Shown here one piece after another: positions 26,201 to 34,097 of a DNA stretch of 48,224 bases; the first letter of the stretch is position 1, and the number at the start of each line of letters is the position of its first letter. The position numbers and the translations under genes were made by a program. The notes under the pieces were generated by a model. The model saw nothing but the letters and a program-made list of their open reading frames with translations. It searched no databases and was not told the DNA's origin. This DNA comes from Acidobacteriota bacterium (GTDB lineage Bacteria; Acidobacteriota; Terriglobia; Bryobacterales; Bryobacteraceae): positions 1-48,224 of the forward strand of contig VFZX01000014.1 in the NCBI GenBank assembly GCA_016871015.1. Reading direction: 5' to 3'.

Positions 26201-26518
26201 CTCCTGCTGAGCCGCGAGCAAAGCCTCGATCGCGGCCTCAAATCTCCGGCCGCGGATGTGCTCCACCGCCCGGTACGGAATCAGTGACGTTCCGCCTGCG
26301 CGCATCCCGATGTGGAAACGGTGCAGCGCGGTCAGGAACGCCAATGCGCGGACCCGCTCATAAAGGCTGCCCGCGCCGCGCCGGAACCGGTCGAGCGCCG
26401 TGGCGGCTTCGACCCACGTGTCAAAATCCGTAGCCGCCGTCCACGCGTCGAAGGGCTGGTGCCGGACGGTGTCGTCGCTGCTGGTGATCCGCTCGATGAG
26501 CTCGGAGACGGCGCTCAT
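23264..26518 (-). CDS. predicted bifunctional GHMP sugar kinase / sugar-phosphate nucleotidyltransferase
   Basis: A 1,084-residue cytoplasmic fusion. After a helical N-terminus (about 1-170), residues about 175-570 look like a fucokinase-type GHMP kinase: VRMDLSHSAWSDI with ARVCNISVDLA (substrate and N-terminal motif), the ATP loop NDIPKGSRLAVSTNLLACLI (307-326), and the C-terminal motif LGGMSGGGMGFLF (524-536). From about 718 there is a UDPGP-type nucleotidyltransferase: VVSLAGGAGSRW (723-733) with a following Lys741, then YLLVHNIDTLGA and EIEFGLSFYN. This suggests phosphorylation of a free sugar followed by nucleotide activation, as in FKP-type salvage enzymes but with the domain order reversed. 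The long upstream open frame overlaps the GalU-like gene, so the ATG at 26518 (ATGA overlap at 26515-26518) is chosen. The sugar is unknown; fucose is only one option. Confidence 0.7.
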   Translation of the reverse strand: MSAVSELIERITSSDDTVRHQPFDAWTAATDFDTWVEAATALDRFRRGAGSLYERVRALAFLTALHRFHIGMRAGGTSLIPYRAVEHIRGRRFEAAIEALLAAQQEHGPSPALSSALAVAYRGLAFHTLAGQVRRSVRDFPGNQWMFRAGHEDDYPLRIHPALIADPFPVLHEVTPVRMDLSHSAWSDIFFLAMDYPEGARVCNISVDLAIRGSGQAPRPPVEAFLRIIDEPVIRLVSVDLEARASITMLEEIFDFARDYLGLLKAALIASGLIPAGLEGSGRPLTGILRRLTGRDGLGIELVSQVNDIPKGSRLAVSTNLLACLIAACMRATRQLPSLEGVLTESGRRWVAARAIYGEWLGGSGGGWQDSGGLWPGIKVIHAESAAPGSPEFGISRGCLLPRHQLLGADQVPAQARRDLERSLVLVHGGMSQDVGPILEMCTERYLLRGSSEWTARQEAIRLFDELVAKLRLGEIRAVGALTSANFHGPIRAIIPWAGNAYTDSLIQACQERFGEQFWGFWMLGGMSGGGMGFLFDPAIREQALDGMARILSSTKQRMENFVPFAIEPVVYDFAVNEDGSRAELHAGDAALLSPSYYLLCAPEGLRDARGLTPARRRELARFTGAYPSYAGALIDRLTPRDAAAVADSSGELRDLLVRHGFDPAEHERIRADYRAGRIGLARNQLPPATSIEDVRAKEVPAYSTRHEASGRRSLSGGQLAVVSLAGGAGSRWTTGAGVVKALNPFHRFGDRFRNFIEIHLARTSAARIPHVVTTSYLTHDAVARFAEGKELHVSEGRSIGLRLIPTVADLRYLWEVLPQQQLDEQKQKVRDSGRASLIKWVEQAGEAGDYTDNLPRQCLHPVGHWYEVPNLLRNGLLHRLLTAQPEIDYLLVHNIDTLGASPDPAVLGAHIASGAVMTVEVIRRQYDDHGGGLARVNGRLRLVEGLCLPNEEIEFGLSFYNAATYWISIDPMLAVFGLRRADLGNPDLVQAAVRRTSRRIPSYMTIKDVKKRWGRGQEDIFPVAQFERLWGDMTAIEEVSCQYIEVSRQRGQQLKDVAQLDAWVRDGSAQAVALCLAESVSRC

Positions 26519-27351
26519 CGGACGGCCTGCTCCAGGAGCAAGGAGAGGATCTCGGCGCGGTCGGGTCCGTTGAGGCCAAGGGCGAGCTGGGCTTGGAGGA
26601 GTCCGTACTTGCTGCCGATGTCGAAGCGCTGTCCGGGGAGGAGCGCGGCGATTACGCGTTCGCGCTGGGCCGCGGCTTGCAGCGCTTCGGAGAGGCTTGG
26701 AATCCGGCCGCCGCGTTGCGCGTGCTCGTCGAAGAAGTCCATGACGGCTGGCGAGAGCAGGTGAATACCAAAGAAGCACAGGTAGTGGCCGCGGCGCAGT
26801 CCGGGTGAGTAAAGCTCGCATTCGGCCTGAGTGGGGGTGGGCTTTTCGAGCACGGTGTCGACCTGGTAGAGCTTCACTGGACCGTCCGTAGCGATCGCCG
26901 GTCCACCGATAGCGCCGAAGTAAGGCAGCAGGGACTCTCGGGTCGGCTGGACCGCCGTGACGCTGCACTTGTGCCGCTCATGGATCTCCACGAGTGTCTG
27001 GACGAGGGCAGAGCTGGGTCCCTCGTTCGCGAGATAGAAGTGATCACCGACCATGTGCAGGAACGGCTGGCCCGCGGTGAATTCGCGTGCCTGGTAGAGT
27101 GCGTGGCCATAGCCGCGGGGCTCCGGCTGCTCAATCAGCGTCACGTCGGAGGACACTGGACGGATCAGCGGCGTGAACAGGTCACGCGCTCCTGCCGGAA
27201 TGATCAGCGCGATGCGGTCGCTGACGCCTTCGAGCATCCCGGCGAGGAACTCGAAAATCGAAGTCCGGCGGTTCTCGTGCGTGACGAGGGTCTGCTGGAG
27301 AATGTGTTGCTGGCCGGGTGCTCCAGCGGTAATGACGGCGGGAAATTTCAT
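26515..27351 (-). CDS. GalU-like nucleotidyltransferase with altered nucleotide loop
   Basis: A 278-residue protein with GalU-type layout: IFEFLAGMLEGVSDRIALII, the acidic metal site region FLHMVGDHFY, a YFGAIGG segment, VLEKPTPTQAE (Lys of the sugar-phosphate site), HYLCFFGIHLLSP, and RFDIGSKYGLLQAQLALGL near the end. GalU makes UDP-glucose from UTP and glucose 1-phosphate. The N-terminal loop, normally G-x-G-T-R, reads VITAGAPGQQHILQQT here, so the nucleotide-binding Arg and Gly-Thr are missing. Activity, nucleotide preference or a purely regulatory role is therefore open. It is coupled by ATGA to the kinase/nucleotidyltransferase fusion and is probably a partner in the same sugar-nucleotide step. 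Confidence 0.65.
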   Translation of the reverse strand: MKFPAVITAGAPGQQHILQQTLVTHENRRTSIFEFLAGMLEGVSDRIALIIPAGARDLFTPLIRPVSSDVTLIEQPEPRGYGHALYQAREFTAGQPFLHMVGDHFYLANEGPSSALVQTLVEIHERHKCSVTAVQPTRESLLPYFGAIGGPAIATDGPVKLYQVDTVLEKPTPTQAECELYSPGLRRGHYLCFFGIHLLSPAVMDFFDEHAQRGGRIPSLSEALQAAAQRERVIAALLPGQRFDIGSKYGLLQAQLALGLNGPDRAEILSLLLEQAVR

Positions 27352-27361
27352 CGGTCACCAT

Positions 27362-27410
27362 AATTATCGCAGCGGAGCGGGGGGCGTCCCATCCAGGCCG
27401 CGGGATAATT
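27362..27410. promoter_or_regulatory. divergent promoter region with symmetric GATAAT boxes
   Basis: AATTATC at 27362-27368 and its reverse complement GATAATT at 27404-27410 flank the 64-base gap between the divergent GalU-like gene (start 27351) and the small membrane protein (start 27416). Each contains GATAAT, five of six matches to a -10 box, pointing outward. They end 11 and 6 bases before the start codons, which would give almost leaderless transcripts. No clear -35 is seen. The arrangement mirrors that at 4394-4442. Confidence 0.4.
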
Positions 27411-27415
27411 GAGGG

Positions 27416-28069
27416 GTGTTTCGACGGGCCGCCCTCATCACTGCGATAGCGTTCGCGCTCTACACTCCCTATGTATTGTCGCTGCCGCACTTTGGGTGGG
27501 CGGGGTCAAAAGCGGAGGCGAAGGCGAAGCTCGACGGGCGGGCGGAGAAATTTCGCCAGGGTTTGCGGGCGGACCACTTCTACATTCCCTCGTACGGGAT
27601 CCACATCGCTGCCTGGGTGGCCTGGATAGCGTTCGGATACGGAGAGCGGCACCGGCTGGCGCAGGCGGCGGCAGTTGGCGCATTGTTGCTGACCGGCACT
27701 GCGGTCCTGTCGGACTACCGGGAGAATCAGCTCCAGCATGCGGTGATCGACGCGGCCAGCAAAGGTGGGGAATCGTGGGCGTCCGTAAGTCTGACGGAGG
27801 TGCTCACGGCGACGCGGCGGAAGTGGGGATACCTGGGACTCACACTGCTGCTCGCGGGGATGGCGAACGGGGCCGGGATGTGGATCAAGGGAGAGCGGAG
27901 GTGGGGCTGGCGCCGCGTCCGCACCGTGGCGTGCGTGGTGGGCGGAGCGGCTGGTACGTTGGGTGCGGCGATGGTGGTTCCGGCGCTATTTCCGGCGGTG
28001 GCGGTGGGAATGGCGGTGGCCGCGGTGTGCGTGATCGCGGAGTCGCGGCAGGACCACGTCAGTTGCTGA
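27416..28069 (+). CDS. small hypothetical inner-membrane protein
   Basis: A 217-residue protein of no family I recognise. Hydrophobic helices lie at about 5-23, 62-79, 85-103, 138-156 and 172-212. Between the first two is a charged stretch with GSKAEAKAKLDGRAEKFRQG. The frame has a consistent membrane-protein composition, whereas the overlapping alternative frames do not. The GTG at 27416 follows a GATAATT-GAGG sequence with little room for a ribosome site, so the true start is uncertain. Its 3' end overlaps the convergent GT-C-like gene by 11 bases. Confidence 0.6.
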   Translation: MFRRAALITAIAFALYTPYVLSLPHFGWAGSKAEAKAKLDGRAEKFRQGLRADHFYIPSYGIHIAAWVAWIAFGYGERHRLAQAAAVGALLLTGTAVLSDYRENQLQHAVIDAASKGGESWASVSLTEVLTATRRKWGYLGLTLLLAGMANGAGMWIKGERRWGWRRVRTVACVVGGAAGTLGAAMVVPALFPAVAVGMAVAAVCVIAESRQDHVSC

Positions 28070-29639
28070 GCGCCGCGGGCTGCGCTGCCTGCGGCGCCGC
28101 TGGAGACGGCGCAAGCGTGTACGCACCAAACCGTACCGGCGCCGCGGTCTCGACCGGAGTCCAGTACACCGGGCCGGCCTGCCGGACATCGGTGGACCGG
28201 CTCAACACCGCGTGGGCTGCCGGGTCATAGGGAGAAAGCACCCATATGATGCGCCGGGCGGGTGGCAACATTACTGTACCCGCCTGGATCTCCGGTTCAC
28301 TCCAATTGCGGCCGCGGATCAACCAGACCGCGGGCTTGTCCCGTGGATCGTGATCGTAGTCCTGGCGCAGCACGGCCACCGGAGTACCTGGGAAGTAATA
28401 GCTCAGGTGCCGGTAGGTGACGAAGCACTTGTAGCAAACCAGGACTGCTGGCCCGGCACCGGTCAACTGCCGTATTGAGGCAATGGTTTCGCGGGTTGCA
28501 CGGTCTACGTACTCGACAGCCCGGAATCCGGTGGCGCCGGCCAGCCCTGTCATCGGCAGGAAGAAGATCACCACGTTGATGGCCACAGCGAAACCCGTGG
28601 CCATGATCCAACCCTCCTTGTTCAGCCGGGTCATCAGCGAAGCGAGGAGCGCGCCTCCGGCAAGACACAGAGCGGTAATCGAGACCAGCGTGTGGTCGGG
28701 ATCGCCAACGTGGACGATGGAGTGGAACAGGAACGCGGGCGCCAGCCACACGGCGAGAAACAGGGTCCGGGGGCTCAACCAATGTGAAGGGCGCACGGCG
28801 GCCAGTGCCCAGATCCAGCTTGGGACGCCGATGCAGGTCCATACCGCGGCCGCGATGAACATGTGGGAGGCGGCCCGCGATCCTGCGCCGAACAGCGCCG
28901 ATCCGGGTGAAAACTCGGCGCGCGAGTAGTCCAGTGTCAGCCTGGCGAACTGGCTCCAGCCCCCTCCCGCCGCGGCGGTGAGTGACAGCCAGGATCCGAC
29001 CACGGCGAACATCGCGGCCGCGCCCCACACGACCCAACGCCATCCGGGCCGGGCGCGCCACGCCGTGTAAGCGACCAAGGGAGTGAGCATAATCAGCATC
29101 GCGGGCCTGAATCCGGCAAAGAGGCCAAGCAGCGCGCACGCCCAGACAAAGGCCGGACCGGCGCGTGATCCCGACAACGCGCGCCAGCAAGCGATTCCGA
29201 CCCCGGCCGCACCCACCGCAAGCCATAGCCGGACCTGATTGGACAGGCACGCCATCCAGAAGACGGGATGGGCTGCCAGCAGCAGGGCAGCGGCGATTCC
29301 CGCCCGCGGCGAGAACATCAATTCCCCCAGCCACCAGAGCAGCGCCACGGCAAACACGGAGGCCAAAAGTCCGACAGCGATGAAGAGGCGCTCGGGTTCG
29401 GAGATCACCGGGCGCATCATCCGGAGCACGGCTACATGCAGCGGATAGCCTGGGGGCTGAGGCTGGTGGAGGGTGGGATTGAATTCCTCAAGCGCAAGCG
29501 CGAAGTTGACGCTGTCGAAGTAGTAGAGGTACTTTGGCGCGAGCGGAATCCTGGTGGCGGCGATTACGCCGGACAGCGCAGCCAAAATCATACCACGGCG
29601 CAGCCAAGAAGCGCCCCTCAAGGAGCAGCAGCCTCCCAA
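28059..29639 (-). CDS. GT-C type membrane glycosyltransferase-like protein
   Basis: A 526-residue protein with about ten membrane helices. The first extracytoplasmic loop carries YYFDSVNFALALEEFNPTLH followed by QPQPPGYPLH. This is the acidic-residue (Asp in FDSVNFAL) and PPGYP arrangement seen in PMT/ArnT/DUF2723-like enzymes that transfer sugars from polyprenyl-phosphate donors. The C-terminal 140 residues form a soluble extracytoplasmic domain (from about 385: AVEYVDRATRETIASIRQL and on). No acceptor can be named. The first ATG region is GC-rich with an unusual MGGCCSLRGASWLRRGM; the internal Met17 is an alternative start. It lies 97 bases downstream of the gamma-glutamyltransferase gene on the same strand. 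Confidence 0.68.
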   Translation of the reverse strand: MGGCCSLRGASWLRRGMILAALSGVIAATRIPLAPKYLYYFDSVNFALALEEFNPTLHQPQPPGYPLHVAVLRMMRPVISEPERLFIAVGLLASVFAVALLWWLGELMFSPRAGIAAALLLAAHPVFWMACLSNQVRLWLAVGAAGVGIACWRALSGSRAGPAFVWACALLGLFAGFRPAMLIMLTPLVAYTAWRARPGWRWVVWGAAAMFAVVGSWLSLTAAAGGGWSQFARLTLDYSRAEFSPGSALFGAGSRAASHMFIAAAVWTCIGVPSWIWALAAVRPSHWLSPRTLFLAVWLAPAFLFHSIVHVGDPDHTLVSITALCLAGGALLASLMTRLNKEGWIMATGFAVAINVVIFFLPMTGLAGATGFRAVEYVDRATRETIASIRQLTGAGPAVLVCYKCFVTYRHLSYYFPGTPVAVLRQDYDHDPRDKPAVWLIRGRNWSEPEIQAGTVMLPPARRIIWVLSPYDPAAHAVLSRSTDVRQAGPVYWTPVETAAPVRFGAYTLAPSPAAPQAAQPAALSN

Positions 29640-29689
29640 TCAACCCGTCCCCGTTTCTACCCCTGCCACCACCTAGTCGCAATTAGAAC

Positions 29690-29715
29690 ATAGATGAGAG
29701 CCCGGTCCCATCTAT
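29690..29715 (-). terminator. possible transcription terminator hairpin after gamma-glutamyltransferase
   Basis: On the minus strand ATAGATG and CATCTAT form a 7-bp stem around a 12-base loop, 21 bases past the stop at 29737. The stem is AT-rich and the following GTTCTAATT has only a weak T-run, so termination efficiency is doubtful. Confidence 0.3.
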
Positions 29716-29736
29716 CTTTTGGGCATCGCCTTGCGG

Positions 29737-31527
29737 TCACCAGGCCAGCGCGTATGCATCCGCGCGCGGATCGGCGCCTGCCTGCAGGACTCCGTTGGCA
29801 CCCACTACGATCGCCGCGTTCAAGCCGATCGACCAGCCTCCGCCGGTCTTCAGCTTATGCCCGCGGCTGATCAGCTCCTTGCGGATGGAGTCCGGGATGC
29901 GGTCCTCGACCGTCACTTCGCCCGCGTACATCCGGTGTGGGAAATAGGACATCGGAAAACTGCGCGTGGACCAGCGGGGAGCCTCGATCGCGCGTTGGAC
30001 GTTCATCCCAAACTCGGCCATGTTGAGGAACGTCTGCATCGTGCGCAGGCACTGGTCGTCGCCACCGGGACTGCCGAGGATCATCGCAGGCTTACCGTCC
30101 TTCATCACCAGCGTCGACTGAAGTGTGCTGCGCGGGCGCTTGCCCGGCTCGAGCGCGTTGGCGTGGCCGCGGGTGAGCGAAAAATAGTCACCGCGGCAAT
30201 TGAAAGAGAATCCCAGATCGCCCATCACGACGTTGGTGCCAAAGCCGTTGTGAAGCGACGGTGTGAACGAGACCATGTTGCGGTGCTTGTCGACCACCGC
30301 GATGTAGGTCGTATCGCCGTTCTGTCCGCCTTCAGCCGACAGGTTGACATTGCCCGGCCGCTCGACCGCCGGAAATCCGGGCTGGAACTTCTCCGCCTCG
30401 CCGGGGCGGAATTCGAGCGAGGCGCGGCGCGGGTCGATCAGGGCGCGGCGGGAATCAGCGTAGGACTTCGAAAGCAGCCCTTCGAACGGAATGCGGATGA
30501 AAGCAGTGTCGCCCAGGTATTTCTCGCGGTCGGCGAAGGCGAGCTTGATCGACTCGATCGAGGTGTGGATGTAGTCGGGAGAGTTGTGGCCCATCTTCTT
30601 CAGGTCGTAGCCTTCGAGCAGGTTCAGCGCGGCGAGTTCGGCGGGACCCTGGTTGGACGACGCGTTCTTGTAGACCTGGTAGCCGCGGTAGTCCACCGAC
30701 ACCGGCTCCTCGAAGCGCGCCGCGTAGGTGGCGAAATCCTCGTAGCGGAACAGTCCGCCGTTGGCTTCGGAAAAGCTCGCCATCTCGCGCGCGATGGCGC
30801 CTTTATAGAACTCGTCGCGGGCCGCCTTCAGTCCGGCGCGGCGGCCATGGGACGAGGCGCGTTGTTCGGCTTCGACCAGACGGCGCATAGTGCGGGCGAG
30901 GTTCGGGAAGCGCGCGATCTCGCCACCCTTCCAGGTCTGCTGGCCGGGCAGCGGGAAGTAGTTGGCGGCTGACGACGGATACTTGCGCAGCCTCTTGGAT
31001 CCGTTGATGGCGCCCGCGAGCTTGTCGTTTATCGGGAATCCGTTCTCAGCCATGTCGATGGCCGGGGCGAGCACCTGGGCGAAGGTCATCGTGCCCCAGC
31101 GGTCGAGCATCAGGTACCAGGCGTCGATCACGCCGGGGACGGTGCCGGCGAGGAGTCCGTCGCTGTCGGGGAGCTTGCCGCCGTTGTGCTTTTCGAACCA
31201 TTCGATGGTGGCCAGCCGGGGCGCGGTGCCCTCGGCGTCGATCGAGACCACCTTGCCAGACGCCGCGTCGTAGACCAGGACTACTGCGTCGCCGCCGATC
31301 CCGTTGTTGTTCGCGTCGACGAGTCCCAGCACAGCTTGTCCGGCGACAGCGGCGTCGAATGCGTTGCCGCCTTGATGGAGGATCCGTTCGGCGACCTGGG
31401 TCCCTTCGAGCCTCATAGAGGAGACCGCATGGAAGCGGCCGAGGACGACGGGGCGGGTTTGAGGTTCGCGCCGGGCTTGGGGGAGGAGGGTGGCGGTGAG
31501 CAGCAGGGCCGAGAAAAGCAGCTTCAT
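29737..31527 (-). CDS. ggt: gamma-glutamyltransferase (gamma-glutamyl transpeptidase) precursor
   Basis: A 596-residue exported N-terminal nucleophile hydrolase that cleaves gamma-glutamyl bonds, for example of glutathione, in the periplasm. The signal peptide MKLLFSALLLTATLLPQA is followed by the family opening AVSSMRLEGTQVAERILHQG, GNAFDAAVA and DANNNGIGGDAV. The self-cleavage site is in NGDTTYIAVVDKHRNMVS, with the first Thr (about residue 406) becoming the nucleophile of the small subunit. Later PRSTLQSTLVMKDGKPAMILGSPGG is split here by normal family spacing and carries the oxyanion Gly-Gly. Length is normal (580-600). The open frame continues 120 codons upstream without family similarity; the ATG at 31527 gives the signal peptide and lies 10 bases from a consensus -10 box. 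Confidence 0.92.
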   Translation of the reverse strand: MKLLFSALLLTATLLPQARREPQTRPVVLGRFHAVSSMRLEGTQVAERILHQGGNAFDAAVAGQAVLGLVDANNNGIGGDAVVLVYDAASGKVVSIDAEGTAPRLATIEWFEKHNGGKLPDSDGLLAGTVPGVIDAWYLMLDRWGTMTFAQVLAPAIDMAENGFPINDKLAGAINGSKRLRKYPSSAANYFPLPGQQTWKGGEIARFPNLARTMRRLVEAEQRASSHGRRAGLKAARDEFYKGAIAREMASFSEANGGLFRYEDFATYAARFEEPVSVDYRGYQVYKNASSNQGPAELAALNLLEGYDLKKMGHNSPDYIHTSIESIKLAFADREKYLGDTAFIRIPFEGLLSKSYADSRRALIDPRRASLEFRPGEAEKFQPGFPAVERPGNVNLSAEGGQNGDTTYIAVVDKHRNMVSFTPSLHNGFGTNVVMGDLGFSFNCRGDYFSLTRGHANALEPGKRPRSTLQSTLVMKDGKPAMILGSPGGDDQCLRTMQTFLNMAEFGMNVQRAIEAPRWSTRSFPMSYFPHRMYAGEVTVEDRIPDSIRKELISRGHKLKTGGGWSIGLNAAIVVGANGVLQAGADPRADAYALAW

Positions 31528-31537
31528 TGTATTGGAA

Positions 31538-31543
31538 ATTATA
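31538..31543 (-). promoter_or_regulatory. consensus -10 box (TATAAT) upstream of ggt
   Basis: TATAAT on the minus strand ends 10 bases before the ggt ATG, which would place the transcript start about 3-5 bases from the start codon. A TTGCAA at about 31564-31569 is a partial -35 match, but the spacing of 20 bases is longer than usual. A perfect TATAAT is unlikely by chance in this GC-rich sequence. Confidence 0.45.
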
Positions 31544-31747
31544 CTTGGAATGCGCCGGAGCGATTGCAACCTGTGGGAGCGTCGGGCCGATAAGCTGCAG
31601 GGCCGGGACCGCGAATGGCGTCCAAGAGAGAAACCGACGGCCGTAATCGTGCCGATCACCCTGTGGAAGCAAATCGCGTAAACTACCAGCTCTGCGTCCG
31701 GCTGCGCGAAATTCCCCACCGCCCCGCCGGCATGTGCCAAATCCCCC

Positions 31748-31777
31748 TGGAAACGGGCTAAATCGAACAAAAATAAT
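31748..31777 (+). promoter_or_regulatory. possible sigma-70-like promoter for the molybdoenzyme/bc operon
   Basis: TGGAAA (31748-31753, four of six) and AATAAT (31772-31777, five of six) are separated by 18 bases. They lie 29 bases upstream of the first operon ATG at 31807. The 279-base gap between ggt and this operon otherwise shows no gene; no FNR-like or sigma-54 site was recognised. Confidence 0.3.
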
Positions 31778-31806
31778 GGCCCCCTGCGTGCAAACGAGAC
31801 ACTGTC

Positions 31807-33639
31807 ATGCAGGCGCTCCGCGCAGAGGTTCCTGGGGACGGCTACCACGCCGGGCTGATCTCCTGCCAGGCCGCTTGCCCGGTCCACACCGACGCCAGGG
31901 GATATGTCCGGGCGATCGCGGAGGGGCGGTTCGAGGAAGCATACCTGATTGCGCGGGGGCCAAATCCGTTTGCCTCGATTTGCGGCCGGATTTGCGGGGC
32001 GCCGTGTGAAGCAGCCTGCCGCCGCGGGAAGGTCCCGCGGGTGGACGATGATGGGCGCTTCGTTGCGGTGGACCGCCCGATTGCGATCCGGGCGCTAAAG
32101 CGGTTTGCCTGCGAACAGGCCGGTCCGGACAACGGGTGCGAGCCAGGTGAGATGCTGCGGCGCATCAGTGCCTGGGTCCCCGAGGTCTCGGCGCACGCCG
32201 ATGAGATGGCGGCGATCCTGCGGGCGGCGGCGAACGGAAAGGTCCGTAAGGGCGGCGGGCAGCGGGTGGCGATCATCGGCGCGGGTCCGGCGGGATTGTC
32301 TGCCGCGCACGATCTCGCGCTGTTGGGGTTCAAGCCCGTGGTTTATGAGACAGAGCCGGTGGCGGCGGGGATGCTTGCGGTTGGGGTGCCGGCCTACCGG
32401 CTGCCGCGGGAGGTGATCCGGCGGGAAGTGGCGGTGATCGAGGCGTTGGGAGTCGAAATCCGGTGCGGAGTTACGGTCGGCAAGGATATCGATTACGCGG
32501 AACTGAAGCGGGACTCAGGAGCCGTGATCGTCGCGGTGGGCGCCAAGTCGTCTCGCTCGCTCGGATTGCCGGGGGAACGGGGGCCGCGCGTGTATGGCGG
32601 AGTCGACCTGCTGCGGGCGGTGTCGCTCGGCGAGCCCATGAGCATCGGACATGAGGTAGTGGTCATCGGCGGCGGCAATGTCGCCTACGACGTGGCGCGC
32701 ACGGTGGTCCGTCAGATCGCTTATGACACCGCGCGGACCGCGGCCCGGCTCGCGGGAACCACGCACGTCGTCCTGGCCTCGCTCGAGGGACTCGAGGAGA
32801 TGCCCGCCGATACGCTCGAAATCCTCGAAGGCGACGAGGAGGGTATCGAGCGGATGAATGGCTGGGGTCCAGTCGAGATCCGGCGGGGGCCGGACGGAAT
32901 GCCAGTCTCGGTGGAGTTCCGCCGGTGCGTCCGCGTTTATGACGCAAACCGCAGATTCGCCCCGGCGTTCGACGACAGCGAGCGGCGGACGGTGTCCTGC
33001 GATACAGTGCTGCTGGCCGTGGGCCAGGCGCCGTCGCTCGGGTTCCTGGGAGAGGATCCGCGCGGAGAGATGAAGGCGCCGGGCGTGTTCGCCGCCGGAG
33101 ACCTCGCACACGGGACGCGGTTGCTCATAGACGCGGTCGCCTCGGGCAAGGCGGCAGCGCGGAGCGTGTATGAATACCTGACGGGGGAAAAGCTACAGAC
33201 CGAGGTGACGACGGCGCACGCGGTGATCGAACGTTACCGGCGCGAGCGGGGCTATGAGTCGATCCGGCGGCAGGCTGTGCCCACGTGCGAGCCGGAGGAA
33301 CGCCTGCGCCATCCCGACGTAGCCGTCGAGATGGGCTACACACCGGAGCTGGCGATGAGGGAAGCCTCGCGGTGCCTGGATTGTGGTGTGACGCCGGTGT
33401 TCGACGGCGCGCGGTGTGTGTTGTGCGGCGGGTGTGCCGACGTGTGCCCGACGCAGTGCCTGAAGCTGGTGCCGATGTCCGGACTCGAGCTGGCAGGCGT
33501 CGAGAGCGGCGCGGAGGACTCCGCAATCTTAAAGGACGAGGACCGGTGCATCCGCTGCGCGTTGTGCGCGATGCGCTGTCCGGTGGAGGCGATTTCGATG
33601 GAACGTGTCCTGACACAGACTGACTGGAGGATCCAATGA
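31807..33639 (+). CDS. GltD-like FAD/NAD(P) oxidoreductase with N- and C-terminal iron-sulfur domains
   Basis: A 610-residue cytoplasmic flavoprotein. The N-terminal Cys-rich domain (Cys20, 24, 59, 63, 67, 71; [13 protein letters not shown]) matches the Fer4_20 domain of the glutamate synthase small subunit. FAD binding is at [23 protein letters not shown](P) binding at [18 protein letters not shown], and the second FAD motif at [20 protein letters not shown]. After a C-terminal extension there are two CxxCxxCxxxCP motifs ([12 protein letters not shown] and [12 protein letters not shown]), giving a bacterial-ferredoxin-like tail. No glutamate synthase large subunit is nearby; the neighbours are Rieske and cytochrome b. 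A role linking NAD(P)H or ferredoxin to the bc-type complex is inferred. It is the first gene of the operon; its stop overlaps the Rieske start (ATGA). Confidence 0.85.
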   Translation: MQALRAEVPGDGYHAGLISCQAACPVHTDARGYVRAIAEGRFEEAYLIARGPNPFASICGRICGAPCEAACRRGKVPRVDDDGRFVAVDRPIAIRALKRFACEQAGPDNGCEPGEMLRRISAWVPEVSAHADEMAAILRAAANGKVRKGGGQRVAIIGAGPAGLSAAHDLALLGFKPVVYETEPVAAGMLAVGVPAYRLPREVIRREVAVIEALGVEIRCGVTVGKDIDYAELKRDSGAVIVAVGAKSSRSLGLPGERGPRVYGGVDLLRAVSLGEPMSIGHEVVVIGGGNVAYDVARTVVRQIAYDTARTAARLAGTTHVVLASLEGLEEMPADTLEILEGDEEGIERMNGWGPVEIRRGPDGMPVSVEFRRCVRVYDANRRFAPAFDDSERRTVSCDTVLLAVGQAPSLGFLGEDPRGEMKAPGVFAAGDLAHGTRLLIDAVASGKAAARSVYEYLTGEKLQTEVTTAHAVIERYRRERGYESIRRQAVPTCEPEERLRHPDVAVEMGYTPELAMREASRCLDCGVTPVFDGARCVLCGGCADVCPTQCLKLVPMSGLELAGVESGAEDSAILKDEDRCIRCALCAMRCPVEAISMERVLTQTDWRIQ

Positions 33640-34097
33640 GGCTCGATCCCGAACCCTTACCGCGGCGGGACTGGCTGGGGCTGGCCTCCTTATGGTCGGC
33701 GGCCTCGGCGCTGGCATTCGGATTCATCGGCGCAATGCGGCTGCCCAAGGCTGCCGTTGTGGCGGCACCCTCCAAGGCGCTTAAGCTGACGCTGCCGGAG
33801 TCGCTGCCAGCGGGTGAAGCGTTTGTCCCGCCGGGACGCGCGATGGCCGTGTTCCGCGACGGTGAAGGTGTCTACGCGATCTCAACGATCTGCACCCACT
33901 TGGGCTGCGTGGTCAAGCCGAATGCAGAGGGCTTCGAGTGTCCGTGCCACGGCTCGCGCTTTGACCACGCGGGCGGAGTGGTGAAGGGACCCGCGCCGCG
34001 GGCGCTGCCGTGGCTCCAGGTCCGGTTGGCCAATGGCGAAGTCCACATCGACGAAGGCAAGACGGTTCCGAGCGGGACCAAGGCGAAGCAAGCATGA
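33636..34097 (+). CDS. Rieske [2Fe-2S] protein of a bc-type complex
   Basis: A 153-residue protein with a Tat-type N-terminus ([12 protein letters not shown]) followed by a membrane anchor, then the Rieske fold. Box I CTHLGC (86-91) and box [10 protein letters not shown] (102-109) give ligands Cys86, His88, Cys102 and His105, with Cys91 and Cys104 placed for the usual disulfide. The spacing is that of quinol-oxidising bc-complex Rieske proteins rather than dioxygenases. The globular domain lies in the periplasm and moves electrons from quinol to cytochrome c. It overlaps both neighbours by four bases, coupling it to the flavoprotein and cytochrome b genes. Confidence 0.92.
   Translation: MRLDPEPLPRRDWLGLASLWSAASALAFGFIGAMRLPKAAVVAAPSKALKLTLPESLPAGEAFVPPGRAMAVFRDGEGVYAISTICTHLGCVVKPNAEGFECPCHGSRFDHAGGVVKGPAPRALPWLQVRLANGEVHIDEGKTVPSGTKAKQA

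Noticed and set aside
31528-31806. Possible sigma-54 promoter or FNR-type site ahead of the molybdoenzyme operon
   Set aside because: No GG/GC pair with surrounding consensus at the right spacing, and no TTGAT-N4-ATCAA half-sites were found.
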